A stretch of DNA of 13,988 nucleotides, from assembly GCA_002358875.1 (NCBI GenBank), contig DEPS01000038.1, forward strand, positions 6,317-20,304, read 5' to 3'. The stretch comes from Lachnospiraceae bacterium UBA3386 (GTDB taxonomy: Bacteria; Bacillota; Clostridia; Lachnospirales; Lachnospiraceae). The notes below the pieces were generated by a model. The model worked only from the letters and a program-made list of their open reading frames with translations, was not told the DNA's origin and searched no databases. This document shows, in pieces, positions 5,627-13,299 of this stretch (position 1 is the stretch's first letter; the number at the start of each line of letters is the position of its first letter). Made by a program: the position numbers and the translations under genes.

Positions 5627-6630
5627 TTTCAATGCCCTAAGTCGGGCAAGCTTCATTTCTACTGGATCTCTTCGACTCCTTAAAAGAGGGACCTTATATT
5701 GTGTCAATGCCCTTAGTCGGGCAAGCTTCATTTCTACAACATGATAGGATTTGGAAGATTTGGGAAACGGAATTTGGTGTCAATGCCCTTAGTCGGGCAA
5801 GCTTCATTTCTACGCGTTGTGGAATGTTCTGGGTGATTTGGCAGCCACAGTGTGTCAATGCCCTTAGTCGGGCAAGCTTCATTTCTACTGATTATTATTC
5901 GTTCAATGAATGGATGCCGAATATTGTGTCAATGCCCTTAGTCGGGCAAGCTTCATTTCTACCCGGCGGACACCACGGCAGAGGCGCAGGAAGCGCAGGG
6001 TGTCAATGCCCTTAGTCGGGCAAGCTTCATTTCTACAGGAGGTACATTATGTATACGCACGCGCCGAATTTGTGTCAATGCCCTTAGTCGGGCAAGCTTC
6101 ATTTCTACTGACGAAAACTACGGCGTTGCTGTAGCAGAAGTCTATTGTGTCAATGCCCTTAGTCGGGCAAGCTTCATTTCTACCTAGTTACATGTTGAGA
6201 GACGAAGCATACAACCCATCTTGTGTCAATGCCCTTAGTCGGGCAAGCTTCATTTCTACCAATGAGGAGTACATGGATCTCTGCGTCGCCATGGCTGTGT
6301 CAATGCCCTAAGTCGGGCAAGCTTCATTTCTACTGTCCAGCCGGTATGACCTGTTCTAATAAGCCAAAATGTGTCAATGCCCTTAGTCGGGCAAGCTTCA
6401 TTTCTACAACAGTGAGCCATCTTTCACTATTAGTAAGAATGGCAGGTGTCAATGCCCTTAGTCGGGCAAGCTTCATTTCTACTTTGTTAAACTCCATGTT
6501 TTCATCAGGTTAAAGCAGTGTGTCAATGCCCTTAGTCGGGCAAGCTTCATTTCTACGCAAATGCATTAAACAGTGTTGATATTAATAAAAAACGTGTCAA
6601 TGCCCTTAGTCGGGCAAGCTTCATTTCTAC
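5627..6630 (-). CRISPR. CRISPR array 2 (14 repeats, 13 spacers)
   Basis: Repeats of 36 nt start at 5627, 5702, 5778, 5853, 5927, 6001, 6073, 6148, 6224, 6298, 6372, 6447, 6521 and 6595; a G precedes every one except that a few flanks make the boundary uncertain by one base. Spacers are 36-40 nt. The repeat differs from arrays 1 and 3 at one base (GCTTCAT here, GCCTCAT there). Two repeats (5627, 6298) have TAAGTC in the hairpin loop instead of TTAGTC, and the leader-distal one begins TTTC instead of TGTC. The leader is at 6631 onward, so transcription is on minus and 6595-6630 is the newest repeat. Spacer lengths and repeat end suit type III. Confidence 0.98.
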
Positions 6631-6993
6631 CCTGCCATTTTTTGTGTTTGCAAAAGCGATAAAGCCAAACTGTTATTTCGTTATTTCCTCCGGCTCGTTT
6701 ATTTCTCAATTCCCCCACAAATAATTAAAAATAAGCTAAATTACGGCTTTGTCACTCCACTTGGCGTCAAATATTAAGTGAAAATATGTATTTTTTCACC
6801 ACTTTTGCAATAATCCACCAACAGGGAAACGCGCTTGATTTGAAGTGTTAAATCGTCTGTTATTTTAATTTTTTGCAGGTAATTAACTGAATATTCTGCA
6901 AACTATGCAAAACTGGGGCCAAAAGTGGGCAGAAGACAGATTGTATTTTTTCCAATACAATTTTACGAAGCATTCTACCACTTTATTATAACC
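6631..6993 (-). promoter_or_regulatory. CRISPR leader 2
   Basis: AT-rich, gene-free, and homologous to leader 1 from the repeat junction (shared CCTGCC) through 6993. The strongest block is 6857-6993. An inverted repeat ATTGTAT/ATACAAT (6940-6946, 6955-6961) matches in position a similar but not identical pair in leader 1. The array 2 promoter should lie here; no unambiguous -35/-10 was identified. From 6994 to 7072 nothing else is recognised. Confidence 0.85.
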
Positions 6994-7072
6994 GAAACTG
7001 GATAATGCGCAACGGCAATTAGCGCCCTTTTTGTTGGCTATTTATTATCGCTATTGCAATCGTAATAATCAG

Positions 7073-7126
7073 AAAAGCCGAGGATGCATGTGCGGTTCGT
7101 CATCCGACTGAGCATCCCCGGCTTTT
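7073..7126 (-). terminator. Bidirectional terminator between CARF-HEPN and leader 2
   Basis: AAAAGCCGAGGATGC (7073-7087) pairs with GCATCCCCGGCTTTT (7112-7126), a 15-position stem with one mismatch and a 24-nt loop. It has A on the left and T on the right, so it can act on either strand. On minus it ends the RT-primase/CARF-HEPN transcript before the array leader. Confidence 0.82.
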
Positions 7127-7181
7127 AATTGCTATATTATCTTACTGTTTTAGCGATTCCATCAGACAACTCCGGGCATGG

Positions 7182-9389
7182 TCACCGGATGGCACGGGCG
7201 TAATTTGCCGAGTGCATGGGGTTGATCCAGTCGATGCAGCGTTCGCAGTCCTCGAAGTCCATTTTTTCGATGCCGCAGAAGTTACGGAACATGTCGAAGA
7301 CGAAGGTGCGGAAACGAGCGAAGTCTTTGTGGCTGACAGGGCCGAGTCCATGGGCAAAGATGGAGTTGTTGCGCAGGTAGACCATGGAGCGGATGCGCTT
7401 GATCATGCTAATGGCATCCGCAAGCCTGCCGCCGACGAGGGGATCTCCCATTGCGGCGAGGAGAATGAAGCCGTCCAGGGAGGCGATGGGGGTGGGAAGG
7501 AAGCGGTCCGGCTCCTTGCGGAACACGGTTTCCGAGATATTGCGGTAACGGTTTGCCATCCACGAAAGCCTTTCATCAGGGCTCTTCCCCCGCAGCTCCG
7601 GAAATTTGGCGATGTTGTATTTTGCGTGCTGGTAATCGGGGCGGGAGGTGAAGATGCCGTATCGGGACAGGCGGCGCTGGGACATCATCTCCAGAAGACG
7701 GTAGAGCAGGAGGGTCGCCATGTCAAATTTTTCCTGCTTTTCCCGTGTCTTGGCGTTCTGATAGATTGTCAGCACGAGGGAGTGAAGGATGTCGGCGTCA
7801 TCGAGGATGGCGGGCATGTCCCGCGCCTCTTGGAGGGCGGGAATCCTGCTCAGATGCTCCAGCATTGCGCGCTGCCTGTCAATGTGGCGGGAGAAGTCCA
7901 TCAGGAGATAGTCGCGGTGGAGCTTGCGGTCCCTCTCGATTTCCTTCTGGAGCTGGAGCATGTTCTGGTAAGCCGGGATAAAATCGAGGGCGTCCCATGC
8001 CTCATAGGAAGCTGCGAGGAGGCTCACGAAGCCCAGCTGCTGGCGGAGTGCCGGATCCGGGATGTTATCTTTCAGGACAGAGAATTTTTCCTTGGCGCCG
8101 GCATAATTGTTCTTGTCAAAGAGCTCAAACGCTTTCTCTATCTCCAGCTCGCCGAATACCGCGAGGGGGTTCTCGATATACATGAGACGTTCCGATCCGG
8201 GGTTGGGCTTGCGGAAATCGACAAGGTAGTCGTCGGTCGAGCAGTATACCATCTGGACGTCGATCATCGCGCCCGCGAGCGCCGCTGCTGCCGACATCGC
8301 CTTGGTTCCTCCGGTAAAGTCGATGTACATCTTGCCGGGCTTCCCGGAACGGAGATAGAAGGCCTTGATCTCACGGTAGATATCCATGGGGTCGACTTCG
8401 CTGACGAGGCTTTTGTCGTACTGGGTCGGTTTCAGGCCGCAGTATCCAATCACTTTCGCCATGGTGTCCCCGGAGGCTTCTGTGTAGAGGAAAAGGAGCT
8501 TTTTGGGGCGCAGGAGGCAGATGTCCAATGCCAGAGGCTCATAGGAAGTGCCCACCGACACGACCATGTGCTCCACGTCCTCAAACACCATGTCCTGGTT
8601 GTTGCGGAGGTATTCCTTTTCAATGAGCTTCATCAGATGTTCGTCGTAGAAGCGGGCAGCATTACGCCTTTGCTCCAACGTCTTGCGTTCAAGCTGCATC
8701 CACTGTTCAGTAAGTTCCTTCAGCCCTGCCGCAGCCCCAGCAGGCGCCGCCTGTCCGGACGTTTTCTCATGATCATGGCTTTCCTGAGACGGGTCTGATA
8801 CGAACGCCTCGATTTTATAAGCAGGTGTTTTATTTTCAGATCCGGGCGTCTTGTTTCCAAATGCGAGTTCCTTGTTTTCAGATGCGCATATCCTGGTTTC
8901 AGTTGTGAGCGCCTCTGCCACGCTGGCTTCCGTCCTGACAGGTGCTTTATCTGCTTCTGTCCTGCTCGGAACTCTGTCTGCTTTCGCCCTGCCCGGTGCT
9001 TTGTCTTCTTCCGCCTTGCCCGGTGCTTTCTCTTCTTCTGCCCTGCCCGGAACTCTGTCCGTTTCTGCCGCAGGCACGTTTTCGGGTTCGTCCGCTGCAG
9101 TTTCAGTTTTGGCTTTAGACGGGGCTGCCTTTACAGGTCCCGGCTTCTCAGGCGCTTTTCCAGGATCAAATGTGCCATCCGGGGCTGAGTCCGGGTCCGA
9201 AACCGTCGCATCATCCGCAAGGGCTTTTTCAGATACATGTTCCTTCATGTCCCCGTAAAGAATTTCATCCAGAACCGCCTCATCCAGGCCTTTTTTACCT
9301 GCAGCTGCAGGAGCGGCTTTCTTCGCAGCTGCGCGTTTTTTCCCAGTCATGCTGTTTTCATGTACGTTGTTCACTTTTCTCCTTGCCAT
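7182..9389 (-). CDS. CARF-HEPN ribonuclease with long disordered N-terminus
   Basis: A Csm6/Csx1-type effector of the TIGR02710 kind. The CARF domain spans about 270-410, with the first-strand loop VVSVGTSYEPLAL (about 276-288) and the conserved MYIDFTGGTKAMSAAAALAG (354-373) that forms the cyclic-oligoadenylate site. A helical linker with TPR-like character follows (415-540). The C-terminal HEPN domain carries the RNase motif R673-N-x5-H680 in RNNSIFAHG. Binding of the messenger is expected to switch on single-strand RNA cutting in the cytoplasm. At 735 residues it is much longer than the usual 380-430, because of about 220 N-terminal residues rich in A, K, E and P that look disordered and include five 9-residue repeats. 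The start ATG at 9387-9389 follows GGAGGG; an ATG 13 codons upstream lacks a site. It lies 119 bp downstream of RT-primase, probably on the same transcript. Confidence 0.9.
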   Translation of the reverse strand: MARRKVNNVHENSMTGKKRAAAKKAAPAAAGKKGLDEAVLDEILYGDMKEHVSEKALADDATVSDPDSAPDGTFDPGKAPEKPGPVKAAPSKAKTETAADEPENVPAAETDRVPGRAEEEKAPGKAEEDKAPGRAKADRVPSRTEADKAPVRTEASVAEALTTETRICASENKELAFGNKTPGSENKTPAYKIEAFVSDPSQESHDHEKTSGQAAPAGAAAGLKELTEQWMQLERKTLEQRRNAARFYDEHLMKLIEKEYLRNNQDMVFEDVEHMVVSVGTSYEPLALDICLLRPKKLLFLYTEASGDTMAKVIGYCGLKPTQYDKSLVSEVDPMDIYREIKAFYLRSGKPGKMYIDFTGGTKAMSAAAALAGAMIDVQMVYCSTDDYLVDFRKPNPGSERLMYIENPLAVFGELEIEKAFELFDKNNYAGAKEKFSVLKDNIPDPALRQQLGFVSLLAASYEAWDALDFIPAYQNMLQLQKEIERDRKLHRDYLLMDFSRHIDRQRAMLEHLSRIPALQEARDMPAILDDADILHSLVLTIYQNAKTREKQEKFDMATLLLYRLLEMMSQRRLSRYGIFTSRPDYQHAKYNIAKFPELRGKSPDERLSWMANRYRNISETVFRKEPDRFLPTPIASLDGFILLAAMGDPLVGGRLADAISMIKRIRSMVYLRNNSIFAHGLGPVSHKDFARFRTFVFDMFRNFCGIEKMDFEDCERCIDWINPMHSANYARAIR
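8925..9059 (-). repeat. Five in-frame 27-bp repeats in the CARF-HEPN gene
   Basis: Residues 111-155 are five consecutive 9-residue units: DRVPGRAEE, EKAPGKAEE, DKAPGRAKA, DRVPSRTEA, DKAPVRTEA. At the DNA level this is 5 x 27 bp of an imperfect minisatellite. The units alternate charge around a central P and are likely an unstructured spacer. Confidence 0.85.
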
Positions 9390-9508
9390 CTTTCCCTCCT
9401 TCTTCCGGATTTGCCGGAACTGCGCCAAAGTCCTTTCTGTCAGATTTTCATCACTGATTCGTACCGATGTGATTCTCCTGTGATTTTCTGCATGCAGGGT
9501 ATTTCCTT

Positions 9509-12500
9509 TCAGATCTCAATCACCCATTCGTAACCGTCCTGTTTTTTGCGCCGGACGAGAAGGCCCATTTCGATTTCAAGCGCGTCCGCTTCTACGCTGT
9601 CATATACTTTTTCGAGTTCGCGCTCCACCTTGCGGACGGATTTTTCAATAGAACGCTGCTGTTTTCGAAGTTCCAGAATGCGGACGGCGAGCTCCTGCGC
9701 CTTCTTGTGGACATTGATCTCCTCGATGACTTTTTTCTCTTTATCAGCAGAGAGCGTCCTGCTCGTAGGGATCGTGATCGCATCCTGCATATCTTTCGAA
9801 AGGGAAAGTGCGTGGAGGACCGGGGATGGATAGCAGTTTTTTGTCCTTTTAAAATTACAGCTGCACCCTACCTCTGCACTAATCTTACGGTACTGCTCAC
9901 GGAGCTTCACGCAGCTGACCGGCTTTTCGGGAATACGGTCAATGAAGCGCTGCGTCACGTTGTACTGGTAGTTCATGGTAAAGCGCATGACGTCATGGAC
10001 GAAATCCTTCCCTTCTTCACCGACATGTCCGAAGACATGCAGGACGGACAACCTTTCAAAATGGGTCAGGTAACCGGTGCGCTTCGATTTCAGGCAGAGA
10101 TACTGCATGAGGGAACAATGGGAAAGGATCTCCCAGATGCTGGCGTCGAGGTCACCGAAGGCTTCCCTCAGTTCCTGCAGGATGTCTGAATTGACGTTCT
10201 CATTTGCTGTAAAAAATCCCGGCCCCCTTGCCACGTCATCCGGAAAAGTCCGCTTATCCTCTTTGCTGTTTCCACCCTTTTTACCTTTTCCGTCCAAAGA
10301 TTTTCCAGATGTCTGATCTGTGTTTACAGAATCAAACGCGGCCGCGGCGGACAGCATTCCCGGGGATGCGGCTGTCCTCAATGCGGAAGTCGGCATTGAA
10401 TAGGAAAGGATCTTCCGTATGGCAGCTAAAGAATAGCTGGCAAGCGTGTCCGCGAAGGTGTCGATGTCTGTTACGGGCTCGCCGTCGTCTCCTATGAAGC
10501 AGGAGCGCCTGCCCGTCCGTACGTGGATTCCGTAAGGGATTTTGAGTATCTGGCCGAATCGTCCCGCCTTGAGGCGCACCTTGTTGGGGAAGCATTCCAC
10601 CGTGACGTCGTCCTCCAGGACAATTTCTTCCTCCATCCTGTCAGTAAGCATGTTGGCGAAACGGACAGGAATCCATTCCGAAAGGAAAAGCCAGACGTGG
10701 TATCCCCTAAAGCCGGAGAACTCGATATAGCCGCGCATGCCCTTGTCTTCGAGAAGCTTCTGGATTTCCAGTGCCTTGTGGTAGGCGTGCTGCAGGCAGG
10801 CGTCGAATTCCGGCCCGGTGTTCCCGTATTTTAAGAGGAACTGCTTGGATACATCGATGTCCCAGACGATGAAGCGGACAGTCGAATTGGGCCTCTGCAC
10901 ATAGGTGCCGACGGTGCAGTCACCCTTAAGGTGTCCGGCAATCTGATCCTCCGTGAGTGGCCGCTCCTGCAGCTCCGACTTTCGCCGCATGCCGCCAGCG
11001 ACGCTCTCGATGCTGAAAATGTCATCCCGCCCCGCGAAAGCGTCCAGCATCAGGACGGGCGTCCGTTCCGTGACCTCCATAACGATATTGCCGGATTCAT
11101 CCGTCCTCCCGGAAGCAGAAGTCCGGATAGAACTGTCACCCTTTCCGAAAGCGGAATCCGGAATGGAACTGTCCCCTTTCTCAGAAGCAGAAACCTGTAT
11201 AGAACCGGCACCCTTTTCGAAAGCAGAAGCCGGAACGGAAACGTTCCTTTCACCTGCCGCCGGTGAAGCCGCCATTAAAGATTCCGCCCGGACTTCTGCC
11301 GAACCTGCTGTTGAACTTTCTGATGATTTTTCTGTTGAACTCTTTTTTGTTCCTTTTGTTAAATTCTCTGTTGCCCCTCCTGGGGAAACACTTCCTGAAG
11401 TCTCTTTTAATTCAGGATTCAGGGCTGCAGCCGGGTTCGAGACTACCCCCGCCAGAGATGCTGCCGCCAGAGACCGGTGCCTGGCGAATCTGGATGTATC
11501 AAAGCGTTCCTTCCGCGCCTTGAGCTTTTCCGTCTGATCCATCCATAACTGCGCGTTCTCATATTCCTCTGCGTCGGTGTAGAGCTGCATCAGCTCAACG
11601 GAAGTCTCCGCGTCTTCAAACACAAAATGCTTCCTGTAAAGGAGGAGGAGCCGGTGTATGACATCCGGATTGCCGTTTCCCATGCTTTCCCTCGAAAAAC
11701 CCGCCTCCGGCAGGTCAAAATACTGCTCATATTCCAAAAGCTCTAAAGCTTCGCACCCCGTCTTTTTCCAGAGGCGGCCAAGGTATCCCGCGATGTCCCT
11801 GCAGGCATTGTAGAGGGAGGGGCGCTCCTCCTGAAGGCGGGGGAGCATTTCCTTCCTGCCGCCCACCGCATAGGCGAAGGCAATGTATTCGTAGATTGAA
11901 TGCATCTTCCTCTCATCCCGGTAATACTGCTGCCAGCCTCCGATGATCTCCAGCGCCTTCGCCGCCTTCTCCTCCACGTTTAAAGTCGGATTTGTGAGCC
12001 ACATCGTCTCCAACCGGTCATACAGGCGGTCCTCAGCCTTTGCCGGAACGCTCTTTCCGGAGGCATCGAGATGATAACCCAGGAAATCAACTCCTTCCTC
12101 CAATCCGCAGCAGACCGTCTTTGCTTCGTTTGCTGAAAGACGGAGCTCCTCAAGCCGGATCTTGATTTCTTTCATGAGCTCCATGAGCTTTGGCTTGTCC
12201 GCCCCTAAGATCAGCATGTCGTCCGAATAGCGGACGTAGAAATGCTCCGGCCTTGCGAGCGCGATGTCGAAGTCCATCATAAAGATGTTCGACAGAACCG
12301 GCGCAATGGCAGAACCCTGGTGAATTCCGAGGGTTTTCTCCGTCAGTTCCCCGCTCACGTCATCCAGCATGGCCGTGCAGGCGTTCATCCTGATCAGTTC
12401 CAGGACATCATCCTCCTTAACTGCCCGCATAAGACGCGCTTTCAGGAGATTCCAGGAAATATTGTCAAAAAAATGTGTGATGTCCGCCTTCAGCGCCGCC

Positions 12501-12895
12501 TCGTACCGCTTCGTCCCGATCTCCGCCGTGATGTCCCCGATTGCCTGCAGCGCGGACTTTTCGCTCCGGTAAGCATAGGACTGCGACGAAAGCCGCCCTT
12601 CGAACAGCCTGGAAAGCTCCGACGCCAGGGACTGCTGCACAACCTTGTCCCGCATGGAATACAGGGCGATCACACGCGCCTTCTCCCCCTTGTAAAGCGT
12701 CACATTCCGCACCGGCAGGGGCTCATACCGATGCTCCTTCAGCTCGATCTGAAGCTGCTTAAGTTCCTCCCGGCTGTTCTCGTCAAACTGCTGCCATGTC
12801 ACACCGTCCACCCCCGCCGCAGGCTTGTTGCGCCGCACCCGCTGCCATGCCGCGGCCAGCTTCTGCAAATCAATGATTTTGTTATACAGGCTCAT
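9509..12895 (-). CDS. Reverse transcriptase-primase (AEP) fusion, CRISPR-associated
   Basis: An 1128-residue fusion. The RT domain (about 1-330) is of group II intron/CRISPR type: D138 in KADITHFFDNI, GIHQGSAIAPVLSNIF (190-205), and the catalytic YSDD (223-226). A helical segment (335-460) and a low-complexity, repeat-bearing linker (about 470-610) follow. The second catalytic domain (about 615-830) looks like an archaeo-eukaryotic primase: D679-x-D681 in FIVWDIDVSK, H733 in SGFRGYHVWLF, and IPYGIHVRTG (787-796). The C-terminal part has cysteines C995, C1011, C1013 and C1021 that could bind metal, then a coiled coil (1050-1105). Proteins of this kind (CRISPR-associated prim-pols, often with RT and Cas1) are thought to make or extend DNA for spacer acquisition, including from RNA. 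The ATG at 12893-12895 follows AGGAGG. It likely works with the separately encoded Cas1-Cas2. No Cas1 or Cas6 domain is fused. Confidence 0.9.
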   Translation of the reverse strand: MSLYNKIIDLQKLAAAWQRVRRNKPAAGVDGVTWQQFDENSREELKQLQIELKEHRYEPLPVRNVTLYKGEKARVIALYSMRDKVVQQSLASELSRLFEGRLSSQSYAYRSEKSALQAIGDITAEIGTKRYEAALKADITHFFDNISWNLLKARLMRAVKEDDVLELIRMNACTAMLDDVSGELTEKTLGIHQGSAIAPVLSNIFMMDFDIALARPEHFYVRYSDDMLILGADKPKLMELMKEIKIRLEELRLSANEAKTVCCGLEEGVDFLGYHLDASGKSVPAKAEDRLYDRLETMWLTNPTLNVEEKAAKALEIIGGWQQYYRDERKMHSIYEYIAFAYAVGGRKEMLPRLQEERPSLYNACRDIAGYLGRLWKKTGCEALELLEYEQYFDLPEAGFSRESMGNGNPDVIHRLLLLYRKHFVFEDAETSVELMQLYTDAEEYENAQLWMDQTEKLKARKERFDTSRFARHRSLAAASLAGVVSNPAAALNPELKETSGSVSPGGATENLTKGTKKSSTEKSSESSTAGSAEVRAESLMAASPAAGERNVSVPASAFEKGAGSIQVSASEKGDSSIPDSAFGKGDSSIRTSASGRTDESGNIVMEVTERTPVLMLDAFAGRDDIFSIESVAGGMRRKSELQERPLTEDQIAGHLKGDCTVGTYVQRPNSTVRFIVWDIDVSKQFLLKYGNTGPEFDACLQHAYHKALEIQKLLEDKGMRGYIEFSGFRGYHVWLFLSEWIPVRFANMLTDRMEEEIVLEDDVTVECFPNKVRLKAGRFGQILKIPYGIHVRTGRRSCFIGDDGEPVTDIDTFADTLASYSLAAIRKILSYSMPTSALRTAASPGMLSAAAAFDSVNTDQTSGKSLDGKGKKGGNSKEDKRTFPDDVARGPGFFTANENVNSDILQELREAFGDLDASIWEILSHCSLMQYLCLKSKRTGYLTHFERLSVLHVFGHVGEEGKDFVHDVMRFTMNYQYNVTQRFIDRIPEKPVSCVKLREQYRKISAEVGCSCNFKRTKNCYPSPVLHALSLSKDMQDAITIPTSRTLSADKEKKVIEEINVHKKAQELAVRILELRKQQRSIEKSVRKVERELEKVYDSVEADALEIEMGLLVRRKKQDGYEWVIEI
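11087..11230 (-). repeat. Four in-frame 36-bp repeats in the RT-primase linker
   Basis: Residues 556-603 form four 12-residue units: ASAFEKGAGSIQ, VSASEKGDSSIP, DSAFGKGDSSIR and the more diverged TSASGRTDESGN. They lie in the linker between the RT-side helices and the primase domain, and probably act as a flexible tether. Confidence 0.8.
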
Positions 12896-13126
12896 TCCCA
12901 CCACCTCCTGTCAATTTCCCGCATTTAGTTACATCCATAGCGCTTGCATTGATCCCGAACCTCTGCCAATTTGCAGCGTCTTTGTCTGCGCCTGTCGGCT
13001 TCATTCACACCAGGTCCCTGCCAGATTCCATCTCACATCGGTTTCCTTTATTCCAAATAACTTTCCCGGTTCCTTTCTCATGACATTATTCGGCACGGAA
13101 GATCAGCATTTAAGCAATGAGAACAA
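12896..13126 (-). promoter_or_regulatory. Upstream region of RT-primase with conserved element
   Basis: No gene is seen here. Bases 13074-13119 match the element upstream of cas2 (shared TTCTCATGACA, CGGCAC and CATTTAAG), including a reduced inverted repeat CATT-TAAGC-AATG (13107-13119). If transcription starts near this block, the 5' untranslated region is about 180 nt or more. A standard -35/-10 pair is not evident. Confidence 0.5.
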
Positions 13127-13168
13127 AAAAATGCCGCGACTACTGATAATCAGTATCACGGCATTTTT
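13127..13168 (-). terminator. Bidirectional terminator between array 3 and RT-primase
   Basis: AAAAATGCCG (13127-13136) pairs with CGGCATTTTT (13159-13168), and the inside holds a further perfect pairing TACTGAT/ATCAGTA, giving a long interrupted hairpin with an A-run on the left and a T-run on the right. It would end array 3 transcription before the RT-primase promoter. Its position and outer stem match the terminator upstream of cas2. Confidence 0.85.
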
Positions 13169-13230
13169 CAAACAATATTCTTTTTTTAATTGACCACATG
13201 CGTTGAAGGTTCTTCGTAGAGGATTCTCCG

Positions 13231-13266
13231 TTGAAAATGCTCTCTTGAAGATTCTCGCATTTTCAA
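13231..13266. other. Hairpin or relic repeat next to array 3
   Basis: TTGAAAATGC and GCATTTTCAA form a perfect 10-bp stem with a 16-nt loop. The order AATGC...CATTTTC also recalls a decayed CRISPR repeat about one period from the first array 3 repeat. Either reading is uncertain. Confidence 0.3.
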
Positions 13267-13299
13267 AAAGCACCCCCGGCTATGAGGGGGAATGCCTTT

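Noticed and set aside
5531..6513. Open frames with repeated MKLARLRAL or VNALSRASFIS peptides
   Set aside because: These are CRISPR repeats read through in frame by chance, not genes.
7212..8798. Long plus-strand open frame (528 codons)
   Set aside because: It lies wholly opposite the CARF-HEPN gene, whose domains and catalytic motifs are clear. It is an antisense shadow with no ribosome binding site or recognisable family.
12242..12928. Plus-strand open frame of 228 codons opposite the RT
   Set aside because: Antisense shadow of the RT domain, which has unmistakable motifs on the minus strand.
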